A DNA stretch of 64,000 nucleotides from Paenisporosarcina sp. HGH0030 (GTDB lineage: Bacteria > Bacillota > Bacilli > Bacillales_A > Planococcaceae), in NCBI RefSeq assembly GCF_000411295.1, contig NZ_KE150421.1, positions 2,211,589 to 2,275,588 on the forward strand, in the 5' to 3' direction. Positions within the stretch are counted from its first letter, which is position 1. Every line of letters begins with the position of its first letter. This document shows positions 42,288 through 52,306 of the stretch, piece by piece. The position numbers and the translations under genes are program-made. Under the pieces are notes generated by a model. That model saw only the letters and a list, made by a program, of their open reading frames with translations, did no database searches and was not told the DNA's origin.

Positions 42288-43532
42288 ATGCTGGAAGGAA
42301 AGATAATCAAATTCTATCGCGAACAACAAGAAATGAAGCAAAAGGACCTAGGGGAAGGAATTTCCTCCAGTACTCATATCAGTAAAATAGAACGGGGGCT
42401 TACAGAAGTATCGGATGAAACTATTCTATTATTATCTCAAAGACTAGGAATTGATATGGAAAGGGAAGTGTTAAATTACAGGAGGGTGGAATCCTTATTA
42501 AAGGAGTGGCATGATGCCATTGTGAAGGAACTGCAGACAAAGGCGGATAGTATAAAAAGGCAGCTTGATGGAATTAACCTTTTATATATTCAGGATTTTT
42601 ATCGATCCTACACCCTTGTGCTCACCAGATACTACTTGTCTATTAGCGAGTTCACATCAGCGCAGGCTCTAATAGAGGAGATGGATGTTTGGACAGGTTT
42701 ATCTAATTATGAGGAAAATATGTTGTTGCACATAAAGGGGATTTTCCATCTGACCGTGAAGTATGACTATGTCAGTGCCATCTCTTTTCTAGGTCAAATC
42801 AGTCTGGAGCAATACTCCAATCAGGAATATTATTACGACTTGGCTGTTGCCTATAGTTCGCTCAATTCTCGCGTCCTAGCTTTTTTCAATGCGAATAAGG
42901 CACTGGCCTTCTTCACCAAAATTCGCAGCTTCTCCCGTATCATTAAAGCTGAAATGCTGATGCTCATCCAGCTCGAGCAATCGAAGGATTACCGTTTTCT
43001 AAGCAGTGAATATCATAGATTGATAGATATGACAGGGGATTATGGGCTCGATCATCAAAAAGCGATGCTGCATCATAACCTCGGCTATCTGAATTTGATG
43101 CACGGCTATTTCAAGCAGGCTGCTGAATATTACAAAAAGTCGATGGATGCACGCAAATCCTCGGAGCCCAAGTATGTCGCCTCGCTGGAGGGGTACATAA
43201 ACGCTTTGACGAAAGAAGGGAAGACGCCAAAGGAAAAGCTTCTAAAGCTTGTAGAAGAGGGACTCGTGTTATGCAGGAATTTTTCGGCCGCCACCTTTCA
43301 TCATCTCTTTACGATGCATTATCACTCCATTCTAGGTGAGGATGACCAGTATTATCACTATCTGGAGAACAAGGCATTTCCCCACTTTGACAAAATGGGC
43401 TATGTAATGGCGAAAGAGTTTTATGCGGTAAAATTATTTGACTACTACATGTCCAACAATGATATGGTCAATGCTAATCGTTATGCTGGAGCAATTGTGG
43501 AGAAGTTCAGAAGAAATAATCAGTTTGTTTGA
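42288..43532 (+). CDS. XRE-TPR transcriptional regulator (RRNPP-like)
   Basis: A 414-aa regulator. N-terminal helix-turn-helix (residues 1-60): LEGKIIKFYREQQEMKQKDLGEGISSSTHISKIERGLTE; the rest is a superhelix of TPR-like helices, for example AMLHHNLGYLNLMHGYFKQAAEYYKKSMDA. This layout is that of peptide-sensing PlcR/Rgg-type regulators. ATG 42288 has GGGG 9 bases upstream; ATG 42279 is too close. The large secreted protease convergent downstream is a possible target. Confidence 0.85.
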   Translation: MLEGKIIKFYREQQEMKQKDLGEGISSSTHISKIERGLTEVSDETILLLSQRLGIDMEREVLNYRRVESLLKEWHDAIVKELQTKADSIKRQLDGINLLYIQDFYRSYTLVLTRYYLSISEFTSAQALIEEMDVWTGLSNYEENMLLHIKGIFHLTVKYDYVSAISFLGQISLEQYSNQEYYYDLAVAYSSLNSRVLAFFNANKALAFFTKIRSFSRIIKAEMLMLIQLEQSKDYRFLSSEYHRLIDMTGDYGLDHQKAMLHHNLGYLNLMHGYFKQAAEYYKKSMDARKSSEPKYVASLEGYINALTKEGKTPKEKLLKLVEEGLVLCRNFSAATFHHLFTMHYHSILGEDDQYYHYLENKAFPHFDKMGYVMAKEFYAVKLFDYYMSNNDMVNANRYAGAIVEKFRRNNQFV

Positions 43533-43752
43533 TGGAGAGGTTACGTTTTTATGGCTGAAGCTTTAAGTTTTGGTCAGAAAATGGACTTGTAAAGAGGAAA
43601 AAACGCTCTATTTTTATGTTTTTTGCATCGTTCGGGGGTGAAAAGAATGTTTGTGCTTCCTTCTGAGCTAGGATGGGGTGCTCAAAATATCCTATTCTAA
43701 CAATCCTAATCATTTATCTTTTTCACATCGGGTCACACCTCACTAACCAAAA

Positions 43753-43793
43753 GAAAAGACGCCTGCTTTCTCTATATAAAGCAGGCATCTTCC
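43753..43793 (-). terminator. Terminator of the subtilase gene
   Basis: GATGCCTGCTTT / AAAGCAGGCGTC on the minus strand followed by TTTTCTTTT. Confidence 0.8.
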
Positions 43794-43800
43794 ACTAAAA

Positions 43801-46800
43801 TTATCTTAATCCGTAAGCCTTGATGATCTCTTGGGTAATTTTGTTTCCTTCATCATCCCAAGCGCTTGCTCTGAGTGAAACGGATTTTGCGTTTATCGGA
43901 TTTTGGATGGTTGCGGCATAAGCGTCGCCATCTTTTGTAAGCTTCACTTTTTTCCACGATTCGCCTTCATTGAATGAAACTTCCAGAATGGCATCCTTCA
44001 CGTTTCCGTATCCTACTGCACCTTCCACTTTACCGACAGACAGCTCAAGGTTAGTAGGACGGTTTGCCAATGCATCCCCATTTACATCGGTGTCCACCTT
44101 GTAATCCAGAGTTAGGAATGGAAGATCGTATCTCCAATCCTCTGATGCTTCCGTCCAGAAGGTCCATTCAGTATGAGTGCGGACCGACGTATTCCAGCGA
44201 TCTGCGTCACGTTTTGCGTCCGTAACAAAACGGAATTGCGTACGTTCTTTTGGTGCGACATCTGTTGCATAGAGCGCTTGGCTTTTACCTTCCTTCACTA
44301 ATGTATCACCCTTGTACAATTTAGATGTCTGATTTTTTACAGATATATTATAATCGTTAATACCGCCTGTGTTTCCTGTTCCTGCATCGGCCCAAGCAGG
44401 AACATTGATCATTAGATGATTGCCTTGGCGCTCAGGAGCCCAGTAACCTTCACCCAAGCTTGGACGGACAACTGGAGAGAACCAGTTCTCTGTTAATTTT
44501 TGTCCTTTTGTGTAAGTGGCCAATGGCTGACGGATCTGCCATTTCGAATCTAAGACAGTTGCCTCGTGATACCAGCCTGTGTCCTCTATTGCCGAAACAT
44601 ACTCAGTGCGGGCTCTTGGTAATGATATCTTTTTCAGGAAGCCTACAGCCCCAAATGTATGCGGACGCAAGTCGTATCGGAATTCTCCACCTGCTGTTTC
44701 AATGTGGGAATTGTAGCGACTGTCGATTGTCGCTAGGTCTTTATTCTTCGGTGCATAGGTTAAATCCTTTGGTATAGAACCTTTATGGACATCCATAAGA
44801 TCATATACATATGGAGAATCGATTGTTCCTTCTACTTGCAGTTTTACATCTCCTGAACGTACAGCTTTTACAAGCTTGTCGCCTTCTTTTTTGCTGATAC
44901 TAGCAACGGCAATCGGGTTGTCTGTGTACTCTGGAGTACCAGCATATTTACTAAATTCTTTATCCTCATTGTTGACGATGATCAGTAGCTTTGCCCCGGC
45001 AGCAGCAGCAACAGCAGCTTGTTGAGAAGGGGTTACTTCATCATTTCGATCGACCACAACAGCTTTACCTTTTGCTTTTAGGCGGTCGAAGTCAGCTGAA
45101 CTGCCTTTTCCAGCATAGACCGTGGATAAGTTATACTTTCCATCCAACAATGTACTTCCAGCCAATGGAATATCATCCAGTTCCTTTCCATTAAAGTTAA
45201 TGGTCAGAAATGGTTTTGTTAAACGCCAGCGAGTGAGCTGCTCAAAATATCCGGTTTTGACTTCTTTTGTTGGAACAGCGTACATCTTATCAATCCAAAC
45301 CGGCATCAAATAGAGACTAGTCAGGGGCATATCACCAATTGTTCGGTGATATTCCATACGTTGGTAATTTGCCTCTGTTTTCTTCGGTACCTCTACAGAT
45401 ATTTCTTTTGCTTTTCTTGCATCGAGTTCCACTGTTTTTGGTCCGTTCAGTTCCACTTCCGGGTCACCTACAAGGGCTACACCAGCGTGGTCTGTGTTCA
45501 CGTCCACATCCATTAGGGACATGGCTGAATAGGTGCCTGGCGGCAGGCGAAGTTCTGATGAACCATTGACAGCATAAACAAATGGCTCCATTTTCTCGCT
45601 GGATATTGCCACATATGCCAGTCCAGCAGAGCCGTCACGGTCAGTTGCATTTAGTGTAAGAGTATAACGTTCCTCTTCCTTGACCATCGCCATAGTTGTG
45701 TGTACAACAGCTTCTCCGTTTGCTTTTGCTGTTAAGTATCCTTGATAACGAGAACCTGTTTCGCCAAGTGTCGGATCAAGTGTTACGTTCACGTCCGCTG
45801 TGCCATTGGCTGGAACAGTGATGGTATTTTCAGAAAGGTTTAACATACCAGATGGAGCTTCTTTACCCTTTGCATTTGTAAATGTTGCTTCCAACTCTAT
45901 TGTGATGTCCTCGGCACTATCATTTGTATAGGTAACAACTTTTTCAACAGGGGCTGCTTGATCATTCGGCCATTTAAAGAAGCCGAATGATACGGAGCTA
46001 GTTGCTCTCAGCTGTGTTCCCAAGGCTGCAGCTATATCAACCCGTCCTGTTCCCACCTGATAAGGCTGGTAACCTTCAAGCTTCGTTGTTGTGTTCATTA
46101 ATGCTTCTTTTAAAGCTTTTCCGTCCCATTCCGGATGTTTTTCGGCAAGGATAGCTGCTGCACCTGCGACATGTGGTGAAGCCATGGATGTACCATCTTT
46201 TCTAGAGTAATATCCACTGCCAGATGTAAATTGGGAACGGGCTGCAACAATCCCTACACCAGGAGCAGATAAGTCAGGTTTTAGACCCATATCGCCATAG
46301 CGAGGCCCCATTGAAGAGAACCATGCAAGCCGATCCGATTTGTCCACAGCCCCGATAGTTAAAGCGGAATCTGCAGCACCAGGAGAGCCGATAGAACCCT
46401 CTGCTCCATTATTACCGGCAGCGATAACAAATAGTGTTCCATTCTCTTCACTAAGTCTATTTACAGCTTGAGACATAGGGTCTTTGCCATCACCTGGCTC
46501 GCTGGTTCCAAGACTCATATTGACAATCTTTGCATTCTCAGATGCCCATTCCATTCCATCAATAATCCAAGAATCTTGTCCAAATCCTTGATCACTCAAT
46601 ACTTTCCCTACCAGTAAGCGTGCATCAGGAGCAACGCCTTTGGATCTTCCATCAGCTGCACCTGTTCCAAGCACAGTGGAGGCAACGTGTGTTCCGTGAC
46701 CATTTCCGTCATTCACTTCTTCGCCAGGTACAAAGCTCACCGCTTCGTCCAATTGATCGACAAGGTCCGGGTGGCCAGGGTCAATTCCAGAGTCAAGCAC

Positions 46801-47529
46801 GGCAACCTTGACGCCTTCACCTGTAAAGCCTGCTCCCCATGCTGTGTGTGCTCCAATTTGAGGGACACTTTGATGAAGGGCTGCTTCTACACGGCCATCC
46901 AGCCAAATTTTTTCTACTCCATATTTAAAGAGTGATGATTTTTCAGGTTCTTTATTGTCCCTTTGAACTGTGACATCTTCCCAGAATGTATCCGCTTTCA
47001 TTTTGTCGGTAGTAAGTGCGGCACCATTAATACTTTCCAAATCCCGAACCTTCTTCGCTCCTTTTGGAGCAATGTTTTTGGAGAAAGATCTAGCCTTTGT
47101 CTCTTCGTATTCGACGATAACCGGCAATCCTGCCTGATTCTTGTCATCATACCCATATTCAATCAATTTCGTAATATTAAATAAGTCCTTATCGAGTTTT
47201 CCTGCTGCCAGGTAAGGCATGGTAGAGTTCGGGAATACGAAAGTATCCTCACCAAAGGTCAGGACCCTGACTCCATCCCCATCCTCATTAGCTGGCTCTA
47301 CATTGATGATATATTTCCCGTTTTTAAGGGTAGAAACTTTTACGACATCACCAGTAATGAGCGTAATTACGTGATCACCGGTCCCATTATTACTCATTGC
47401 AACAGTTGATTTATCCAATACCGTCCCATTCCTAGATGCTCCAAGTGCGTTCACTTGAAAAATGGAGCCTGATAGCATAGAAGCGGCAATCGATCCAACT
47501 AGAAGCGTCTTCATGGTTAGCTTTTTCAT
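43801..47529 (-). CDS. Secreted S8 serine protease (subtilase), 1242 aa
   Basis: Signal peptide (MKKLTMKTLLVGSIAASMLS, about 1-29), a propeptide to about residue 200, then the subtilisin domain with Asp246 (AVLDSGID), His278 (GHGTH), Asn373 (AAGNNG) and Ser448 (GTSMASPHVAG). Beta-sandwich/Fn3-like modules follow; a PA-like insert lies near residues 790-900 (GAKLLIIVNN). It degrades extracellular protein, perhaps for nutrition. Length is at the upper end for the family. No cell-wall anchor or membrane helix is seen at the C-terminus, so it is likely released. Confidence 0.92.
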   Translation of the reverse strand: MKKLTMKTLLVGSIAASMLSGSIFQVNALGASRNGTVLDKSTVAMSNNGTGDHVITLITGDVVKVSTLKNGKYIINVEPANEDGDGVRVLTFGEDTFVFPNSTMPYLAAGKLDKDLFNITKLIEYGYDDKNQAGLPVIVEYEETKARSFSKNIAPKGAKKVRDLESINGAALTTDKMKADTFWEDVTVQRDNKEPEKSSLFKYGVEKIWLDGRVEAALHQSVPQIGAHTAWGAGFTGEGVKVAVLDSGIDPGHPDLVDQLDEAVSFVPGEEVNDGNGHGTHVASTVLGTGAADGRSKGVAPDARLLVGKVLSDQGFGQDSWIIDGMEWASENAKIVNMSLGTSEPGDGKDPMSQAVNRLSEENGTLFVIAAGNNGAEGSIGSPGAADSALTIGAVDKSDRLAWFSSMGPRYGDMGLKPDLSAPGVGIVAARSQFTSGSGYYSRKDGTSMASPHVAGAAAILAEKHPEWDGKALKEALMNTTTKLEGYQPYQVGTGRVDIAAALGTQLRATSSVSFGFFKWPNDQAAPVEKVVTYTNDSAEDITIELEATFTNAKGKEAPSGMLNLSENTITVPANGTADVNVTLDPTLGETGSRYQGYLTAKANGEAVVHTTMAMVKEEERYTLTLNATDRDGSAGLAYVAISSEKMEPFVYAVNGSSELRLPPGTYSAMSLMDVDVNTDHAGVALVGDPEVELNGPKTVELDARKAKEISVEVPKKTEANYQRMEYHRTIGDMPLTSLYLMPVWIDKMYAVPTKEVKTGYFEQLTRWRLTKPFLTINFNGKELDDIPLAGSTLLDGKYNLSTVYAGKGSSADFDRLKAKGKAVVVDRNDEVTPSQQAAVAAAAGAKLLIIVNNEDKEFSKYAGTPEYTDNPIAVASISKKEGDKLVKAVRSGDVKLQVEGTIDSPYVYDLMDVHKGSIPKDLTYAPKNKDLATIDSRYNSHIETAGGEFRYDLRPHTFGAVGFLKKISLPRARTEYVSAIEDTGWYHEATVLDSKWQIRQPLATYTKGQKLTENWFSPVVRPSLGEGYWAPERQGNHLMINVPAWADAGTGNTGGINDYNISVKNQTSKLYKGDTLVKEGKSQALYATDVAPKERTQFRFVTDAKRDADRWNTSVRTHTEWTFWTEASEDWRYDLPFLTLDYKVDTDVNGDALANRPTNLELSVGKVEGAVGYGNVKDAILEVSFNEGESWKKVKLTKDGDAYAATIQNPINAKSVSLRASAWDDEGNKITQEIIKAYGLR

Positions 47530-48121
47530 TTACATTCTCCTATTCCATAAGGTAATTAGCGGATAATTCTAAGCTGAGAAAAATCATGGTGAGGTAAAAA
47601 TAAGAAGTTATTCAGTCCCAAAAAGATTACTGAAAGAAGTAGACTGCTAGAATCAGAGCTTGTCTTCACCTCCTTAAAGGTTTGGTTCTATTTCTGAGGA
47701 AGCTCCTAATGGTAGTAAGTTCTCTAGATGAGGTAAATAAATAGGAAGGATTAGTTGAATTGTATAGTCATACAATATTATTGACAAATGGGGTTTTGAG
47801 AGGGACCTAAGAACTATATTAGAAGAAGGAAATCTGCAAATATTAGCTGAAATAACCGATGGGATAAACCGAAATGTCTAAAAAAGGGGAAAAGAATTGG
47901 GGTTTTAATTAGTATAATCTAAGGTAATGAATTACATAAACTAATAAACTAAATTATCCTTATTCAAGTCAACAGTGATCTGTTGGCTTTTTCTGATGCA
48001 TTCCGGACCATAATTCGCAGCATAATCTAGCGCTTTTTTATTGTCTGTGATAGCTTGTTAAACGGTGATACAATTGAATTATGAACACTAATTAATTGGT
48101 TTATAGGAGGTAATATTACAG
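47530..48121. other. Divergent intergenic region
   Basis: About 590 bases with no gene. It holds a terminator-like hairpin at 47968-47993 (GTCAACAG / CTGTTGGC plus T-run), similar to the one at 41832, and AGGAGGT at 48105-48111 for the next gene. I see nothing else. Confidence 0.5.
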
Positions 48122-48547
48122 ATGGAAAACTTAAAACTTCATGTTGGATATGATAAAAAGGAAGCATTATATGTTAGAGAAAGTCTAATCAATTACAATA
48201 AGAAACAAGTTGCTTATACTGAAGAAGAAAAAATAAATATTATTATTAAAGATGACAATCACAACATATTAGGTGGAATATTAGGGAATATAGATTGGAA
48301 ATGCTTTCACATTGAGATTCTTTGGATTGATGACGTGTTACGCGGACAAGGTCAAGGAAAAGAGTTAATGAAGGAAGCAGAGAAAGTAGCTATAGAAAAA
48401 GGGTGTAATTTAATTAGATTGGAGACTTATAGTTTTCAAGCCCCTGATTTTTATAAAAAACTTGGTTATGAAGTTTTAGGTAAACTTGAAAACTATCCAG
48501 AAGGTTTTGACCATTATTATTTATTTAAAAGATTGAACAGTCTTTGA
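48122..48547 (+). CDS. GNAT-family N-acetyltransferase
   Basis: A 141-aa acetyltransferase. Acetyl-CoA site IDDVLRGQGQGKELMKEAEKVA (contains R-G-Q-G-Q-G), then CNLIRLETYSFQAPDFYKKLGYEVLGKL, the usual final strand-helix. Substrate unknown. AGGAGGT precedes ATG 48122 by 10 bases. It is followed by a copy of the cassette-type repeat and is otherwise unrelated to its neighbours. Confidence 0.88.
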   Translation: MENLKLHVGYDKKEALYVRESLINYNKKQVAYTEEEKINIIIKDDNHNILGGILGNIDWKCFHIEILWIDDVLRGQGQGKELMKEAEKVAIEKGCNLIRLETYSFQAPDFYKKLGYEVLGKLENYPEGFDHYYLFKRLNSL

Positions 48548-48600
48548 TCTAAAAGTTAAATTCATATTCTCTTTAGGACCATGATACGCATAAATACCTT

Positions 48601-48632
48601 ATTGAACTAACGGATGCTTTAGTAAATAAAGA
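48601..48632 (+). repeat. Cassette-type repeat (partial)
   Basis: ATTGAACTAACGGATGCTTTAGTAAATAAAG: matches the first half of the long form (CTAACGGGTGCTTTA). Located after the GNAT gene. Confidence 0.6.
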
Positions 48633-48648
48633 CAGTCAAAAAAATGCG

Positions 48649-48682
48649 CTTAGAGATACATTCCCAAGCGCATTTTTTCTCG
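48649..48682. terminator. Bidirectional terminator
   Basis: AAAAAATGCGCTT / AAGCGCATTTTTT stem. Confidence 0.8.
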
Positions 48683-49165
48683 ATATAGCTAGGATTCCAG
48701 TTCACAGGTTTCTTTCCTGTGAATGCCCATCGGTCCTCTTCAAGTTCTTCATCTTCGTAAGGGATAATCCCTTTTTCCATGGCAAGATGTTGATCCAACA
48801 CTCTTCCACTCCCCATTGTGTGCTGTGCCAGAAACGACCGAATTCGTCGATGTCACGGTATAGCATTGCCCCTTGCAAGTATGAGAAGGGCGAACCATCT
48901 CCTTGAACTAGACTCATCGGTTCGACTTGGTCGGTATCTTCGATGTTCCAGCCTTCCACTTTTCCGTATCCACCCATTCCCTCACAAAAGGATTCCCCTT
49001 TGAAGGTCCAGCCCTCTTTTATTTGTAGTTGAGAGTAAGGCTTCCCAGCACCTTTTCCAATTGATTGTGCTTTGTTAAGCCTAGTCCTGGATTTGGATTG
49101 TAGGATGAAGGTGCTACAATATTTGGTTTTGTGACTTCTACTGTAAATTCGACTCGTTTGATCAT
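48680..49165 (-). pseudogene. Frameshifted gene, partner of the XRE regulator
   Basis: Starts MIKRVEFTVEVTKPNIVAPS at ATG 49165, overlapping the XRE stop (ATGA). Continuity needs two frame changes: near 49070 (to GKGAGKPYSQLQIKEGWTF, GMGGYGKVEGW) and near 48785 (to AMEKGIIPYEDEELEEDRW). Read together they give one roughly 155-aa protein. Family not recognised. A sequencing error could mimic one shift, but two make real decay likely. Confidence 0.65.
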
Positions 49166-49695
49166 CGTTTATTCCTTGCTTTCACTTCCGCCAATGTATA
49201 CAGTTCCATTAAATCCTGTGTGGTGAGTTTAGAATATAGGGATGTTAGTTGGTCCAGGTATCGTTGTTTTTGTGATTTCCCTGGAAATAAATCTTCTATA
49301 GAAAGGTCATCTTGAGATGATGTCCCGTTCATGATGTCTTCCCATTCAACGTCTGTTCTACTTGAACTGGCTGAGGAGTTTAACTGAGAGTAGACTTGCT
49401 CTTCAGGTTCACTCACGAAATTAAAAGTTGTGGCTGATTCGCTTATTTTGTACATTTCTTCTGACCATTCCAATTGCTTTAAAGGACTATTTATTAGTAA
49501 TAAATCAGTTGAAATGTTGAATCGTTCAGCTATCGCCACAATCCAGTTTGCAGAAGGGACACTCTCACCGCTTTCCCAACTCTTGATGCGGCTAGCGGAA
49601 GTACCGATGTCTTTCCCAAGTGCCAACATAGAAAGCCCGTGTTGAATGCGTATTTCTTTCAATCGTTCACCAAAATCTTGTGAATTGAATTCCAA
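49162..49695 (-). CDS. XRE-family regulator, 177 aa
   Basis: N-terminal helix-turn-helix (residues 8-65): FGERLKEIRIQHGLSMLALGKDIGTSASRIKSWESGESVPS, then an acidic linker and a helical C-terminal segment (SQKQRYLDQLTSLYSKL). TTG 49695 is the start, with GAGGTGAT 5 bases before it. Its partner gene downstream is broken. Confidence 0.85.
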   Translation of the reverse strand: MEFNSQDFGERLKEIRIQHGLSMLALGKDIGTSASRIKSWESGESVPSANWIVAIAERFNISTDLLLINSPLKQLEWSEEMYKISESATTFNFVSEPEEQVYSQLNSSASSSRTDVEWEDIMNGTSSQDDLSIEDLFPGKSQKQRYLDQLTSLYSKLTTQDLMELYTLAEVKARNKR

Positions 49696-49838
49696 AATTC
49701 ATCACCTCTTGAATGAATTATTAACTTTTAAGTTAAAAGTGTCAATAATTTTTATTTATAAGTAAACAGAAACCATTTCTCCCCCATTTGCTTATTAGAA
49801 AAAAAGAAGTTATCAGGTTGATTGAGGAGGGAAAAGAC

Positions 49839-50135
49839 ATGGGGTTACAGAAATGCGTCAAATGCCATCATCGATTCAGCTGGGGCAAAATATTTAAATC
49901 AAATATCTTTATGTATAAACCAATTCAATGCAGCCAATGCGGCACTGAACACCGAATTACTTTCCTTTCAAGAATTGTAACAGCAGTAGTGCTTGTTCTA
50001 CCGATGTACTTTTTTGGTTTCTATTTAGGGGGGCAGTGGCATTTAGCTTATGGCTACGCTTTTTTATTAGTAGTGTCATTAGGAATTATTTCTTCACTCA
50101 TTCTTCCCTTTGTACAGAAGTATCGGCGCAGCTAA
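49839..50135 (+). CDS. CXXC-20-CXXC family protein
   Basis: A 98-aa protein with CVKC and CSQC separated by 20 residues (CVKCHHRFSW ... KPIQCSQCGTEHR), the hallmark of the TIGR04104 cxxc_20_cxxc family, followed by two membrane helices. Function unknown. ATG 49839 follows GGAGGG at about 7 bases; the longer frame lacks support. Confidence 0.85.
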   Translation: MGLQKCVKCHHRFSWGKIFKSNIFMYKPIQCSQCGTEHRITFLSRIVTAVVLVLPMYFFGFYLGGQWHLAYGYAFLLVVSLGIISSLILPFVQKYRRS

Positions 50136-50142
50136 TAAAAGA

Positions 50143-50187
50143 CAAAAAACCATCCATGGCCATTACAGAGCAATTGATGGTTTTTTT
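50143..50187 (+). terminator. Terminator
   Basis: AAAAAACCATC / GATGGTTTTTTT around a larger loop. Confidence 0.75.
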
Positions 50188-50265
50188 CAATTTTTAACTG
50201 TAAATAAATGTTAGAATAAATCATATAAGGAAATTTCGAAATATATATATAAGGATGGTGTTCGG

Positions 50266-50586
50266 GTGAAAAAACGTATTGCGATAGCATTTCTTATAAT
50301 TTCTATTGTGGGATTCATTTTCAGCTTGCAGGGTCTTCTTTATGAATGGAAAGCGAAGGAATTGTCCGTTGCGTTTATAGAAGAGACTTATGGAGGCGAC
50401 TGCCTAAACAATATCCGAGCTAACATATATGGAGAAGAAGATGGCTACTATGCGGTTTATGTTCGTTCAAATGATAAAACCTTTTATCTGAAAATCAAAT
50501 TGTCCATGTGGGGGCAAACAGAAGAGATTTTGGATGCTTCTGAATACAATCAGGTTTACTCTTGCGAGGAGGAATTGGATGTTTAA
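50266..50586 (+). CDS. Small membrane-anchored protein, 106 aa
   Basis: Not recognised. N-terminal helix (IAFLIISIVGFIFSLQGLL) and a small extracytoplasmic domain with two cysteines (GGDCLNNI and YSCEEE). GTG 50266 follows AAGGATGG. Its stop overlaps the start of the first CPBP protease gene, so the two are coupled. Confidence 0.65.
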   Translation: MKKRIAIAFLIISIVGFIFSLQGLLYEWKAKELSVAFIEETYGGDCLNNIRANIYGEEDGYYAVYVRSNDKTFYLKIKLSMWGQTEEILDASEYNQVYSCEEELDV

Positions 50587-51418
50587 AGAAATGAAAATCC
50601 GGATTTTTGTTGTCTTAATGATTGTCTTTGCTCTCGCAGTGGAATGGATTTTATCCTTGTATGACATTCCTGAAAACTACAAACGCATTATTTCAGATTT
50701 CGTTTCTTTTGAATTGGTTGCGTTGCTGTTCTTTGGCTATTACTTTTATCGGTATAAATCTCCACTCCGGACTGTTGTTTCAGACAAAAATGTGGATACT
50801 TCATTCTTATCGGTGCTAGCAATTGCGCTTATTTTCAATACATTTTCACTTACAACGTTTTGGGTTTATTTAGTGATAGAAGATTCTTTCTTTCAATTAG
50901 ACCCATTTATCGTTGAACCCTCTAATGAAACTGTCCTATTTTTGATTGTCTCCATGGTGGTGACGACGGTTACGGGACCAATCGCAGAAGAATTCGTTTT
51001 TCGGGGACTTTTGTTGAACCGCCTCATCAAGAAAACGAATATGTGGGCCGGTATCTTGATTTCGAGTTTGGCTTTTGCAGCAATCCATATGCAAGCCGAA
51101 AAGATGCTAGCTACTTTCATCTTTGGCATCCTTGCCTCACTGATTTATTTGAAGACAAAAAATTTATTCATTCCGATCTTGATTCACATCGTACATAACG
51201 GCTTCACTTTATTTCAAGAATTCTTCTTTCCTTCATGGATAGAAACCCTTTTCTTAGTCAGCACGGATGATTTATATGTGAACGTTGTCCTGAAAAGCAC
51301 GTTTCTCGTGGTCAGTTTATTATTGTTGATTCTCATCATCATGTATCTTGCAAGAAGCATATACTCCGATAGACGAAAAAGAGATGTATTATCGCAGCCA
51401 GTAGGAGTTTCTCAATAA
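50579..51418 (+). CDS. CPBP-family intramembrane metalloprotease 1
   Basis: A 279-aa polytopic membrane protein with the CPBP (Abi/CAAX protease) motifs: GPIAEEFVFRG (EExxxR), then FAAIHM and HIVHNGF (HxxxN). Such enzymes process prenylated or small membrane peptides, or give bacteriocin self-immunity. ATG 50579 follows GAGGAGG at 6 bases. A second member follows at once. Confidence 0.9.
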   Translation: MFKEMKIRIFVVLMIVFALAVEWILSLYDIPENYKRIISDFVSFELVALLFFGYYFYRYKSPLRTVVSDKNVDTSFLSVLAIALIFNTFSLTTFWVYLVIEDSFFQLDPFIVEPSNETVLFLIVSMVVTTVTGPIAEEFVFRGLLLNRLIKKTNMWAGILISSLAFAAIHMQAEKMLATFIFGILASLIYLKTKNLFIPILIHIVHNGFTLFQEFFFPSWIETLFLVSTDDLYVNVVLKSTFLVVSLLLLILIIMYLARSIYSDRRKRDVLSQPVGVSQ

Positions 51419-51478
51419 TTCGAAACCATTTCCTCCCAGTTGCGTATAAGTAAGTAGAATTTGATTGGGGTTGAGCGA

Positions 51479-52306
51479 ATGTTTGAAGAGATGAAGACGC
51501 GTCATTTGTTTGGTTTGACTATTTTGTTGATGGTGGTATTTGGGATTGGGGCTATTTTCCTTCCATACAGTGATAATTTTGTGGAAGCAGGAATTACGCT
51601 GATTTTGTATATAGCAGCACCCCTTCTGTTCTTCCGATATCATTTCCGAAAACAAGGTCAATCTGTACGTGAAGTGGTATTCAAGGAAGGAACCGTTGAA
51701 TGGCTACCTCGTTTATTTGGATTTGTTGCGATTTCCATTGCGTTTTCAATAAGTGTATTTTGGCTTCAATTGTTTGCCTTGTATCCTATTTTTCCTGGGT
51801 TTGTGGATTTTCTGTTGGAGCCCATTCCGATGCCGGAAAACCCGATTTATTTAGTGATTTCACTTGTCAGCATAGCCATTATTGGTCCCATTGCTGAGGA
51901 GTTTATCTTCCGTGGCGTTTTGTTGCATCGCATGATGAAGAAAACGTCGATGTGGGGCGGAATCCTCATTTCCAGTATTCTGTTTGGCCTGTTGCATGCA
52001 GATGTTGTCGGGGCATTTATCTTTGGAGTGATCGCTTCCTTGTTGTATTTGAAAACACGCAATTTATTGATTCCGATTTTAATGCACATTATCAATAATT
52101 CGATTGCCGTGATCTGGATGTATGTCGCACCGACTTGGCCAAAGTGGGGCATTATGGAAAGCTCAGAACTGTATGATAAAGCCCTTCCGAATGCGATTGT
52201 GCTATTGATTAGTTCTGTATTAATTACGTGGGTGATTGTAAGTTTGGTTAAAAGTTTGCCGAAGAAAACAAATAAAGAAGAAGTGGAAGAAGAAATGGCT
52301 CAATGA
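51479..52306 (+). CDS. CPBP-family intramembrane metalloprotease 2
   Basis: A 275-aa paralogue of the preceding gene: GPIAEEFIFRG, FGLLHADVVGAFIFGVIASLLYLKTRN and HIINNSI. The two share the same order of motifs and near-identical segments such as FIFGxxASLxYLKTxN, so they come from a tandem duplication. ATG 51479 after GGGG. It overlaps the next gene by 4 bases. Confidence 0.9.
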   Translation: MFEEMKTRHLFGLTILLMVVFGIGAIFLPYSDNFVEAGITLILYIAAPLLFFRYHFRKQGQSVREVVFKEGTVEWLPRLFGFVAISIAFSISVFWLQLFALYPIFPGFVDFLLEPIPMPENPIYLVISLVSIAIIGPIAEEFIFRGVLLHRMMKKTSMWGGILISSILFGLLHADVVGAFIFGVIASLLYLKTRNLLIPILMHIINNSIAVIWMYVAPTWPKWGIMESSELYDKALPNAIVLLISSVLITWVIVSLVKSLPKKTNKEEVEEEMAQ

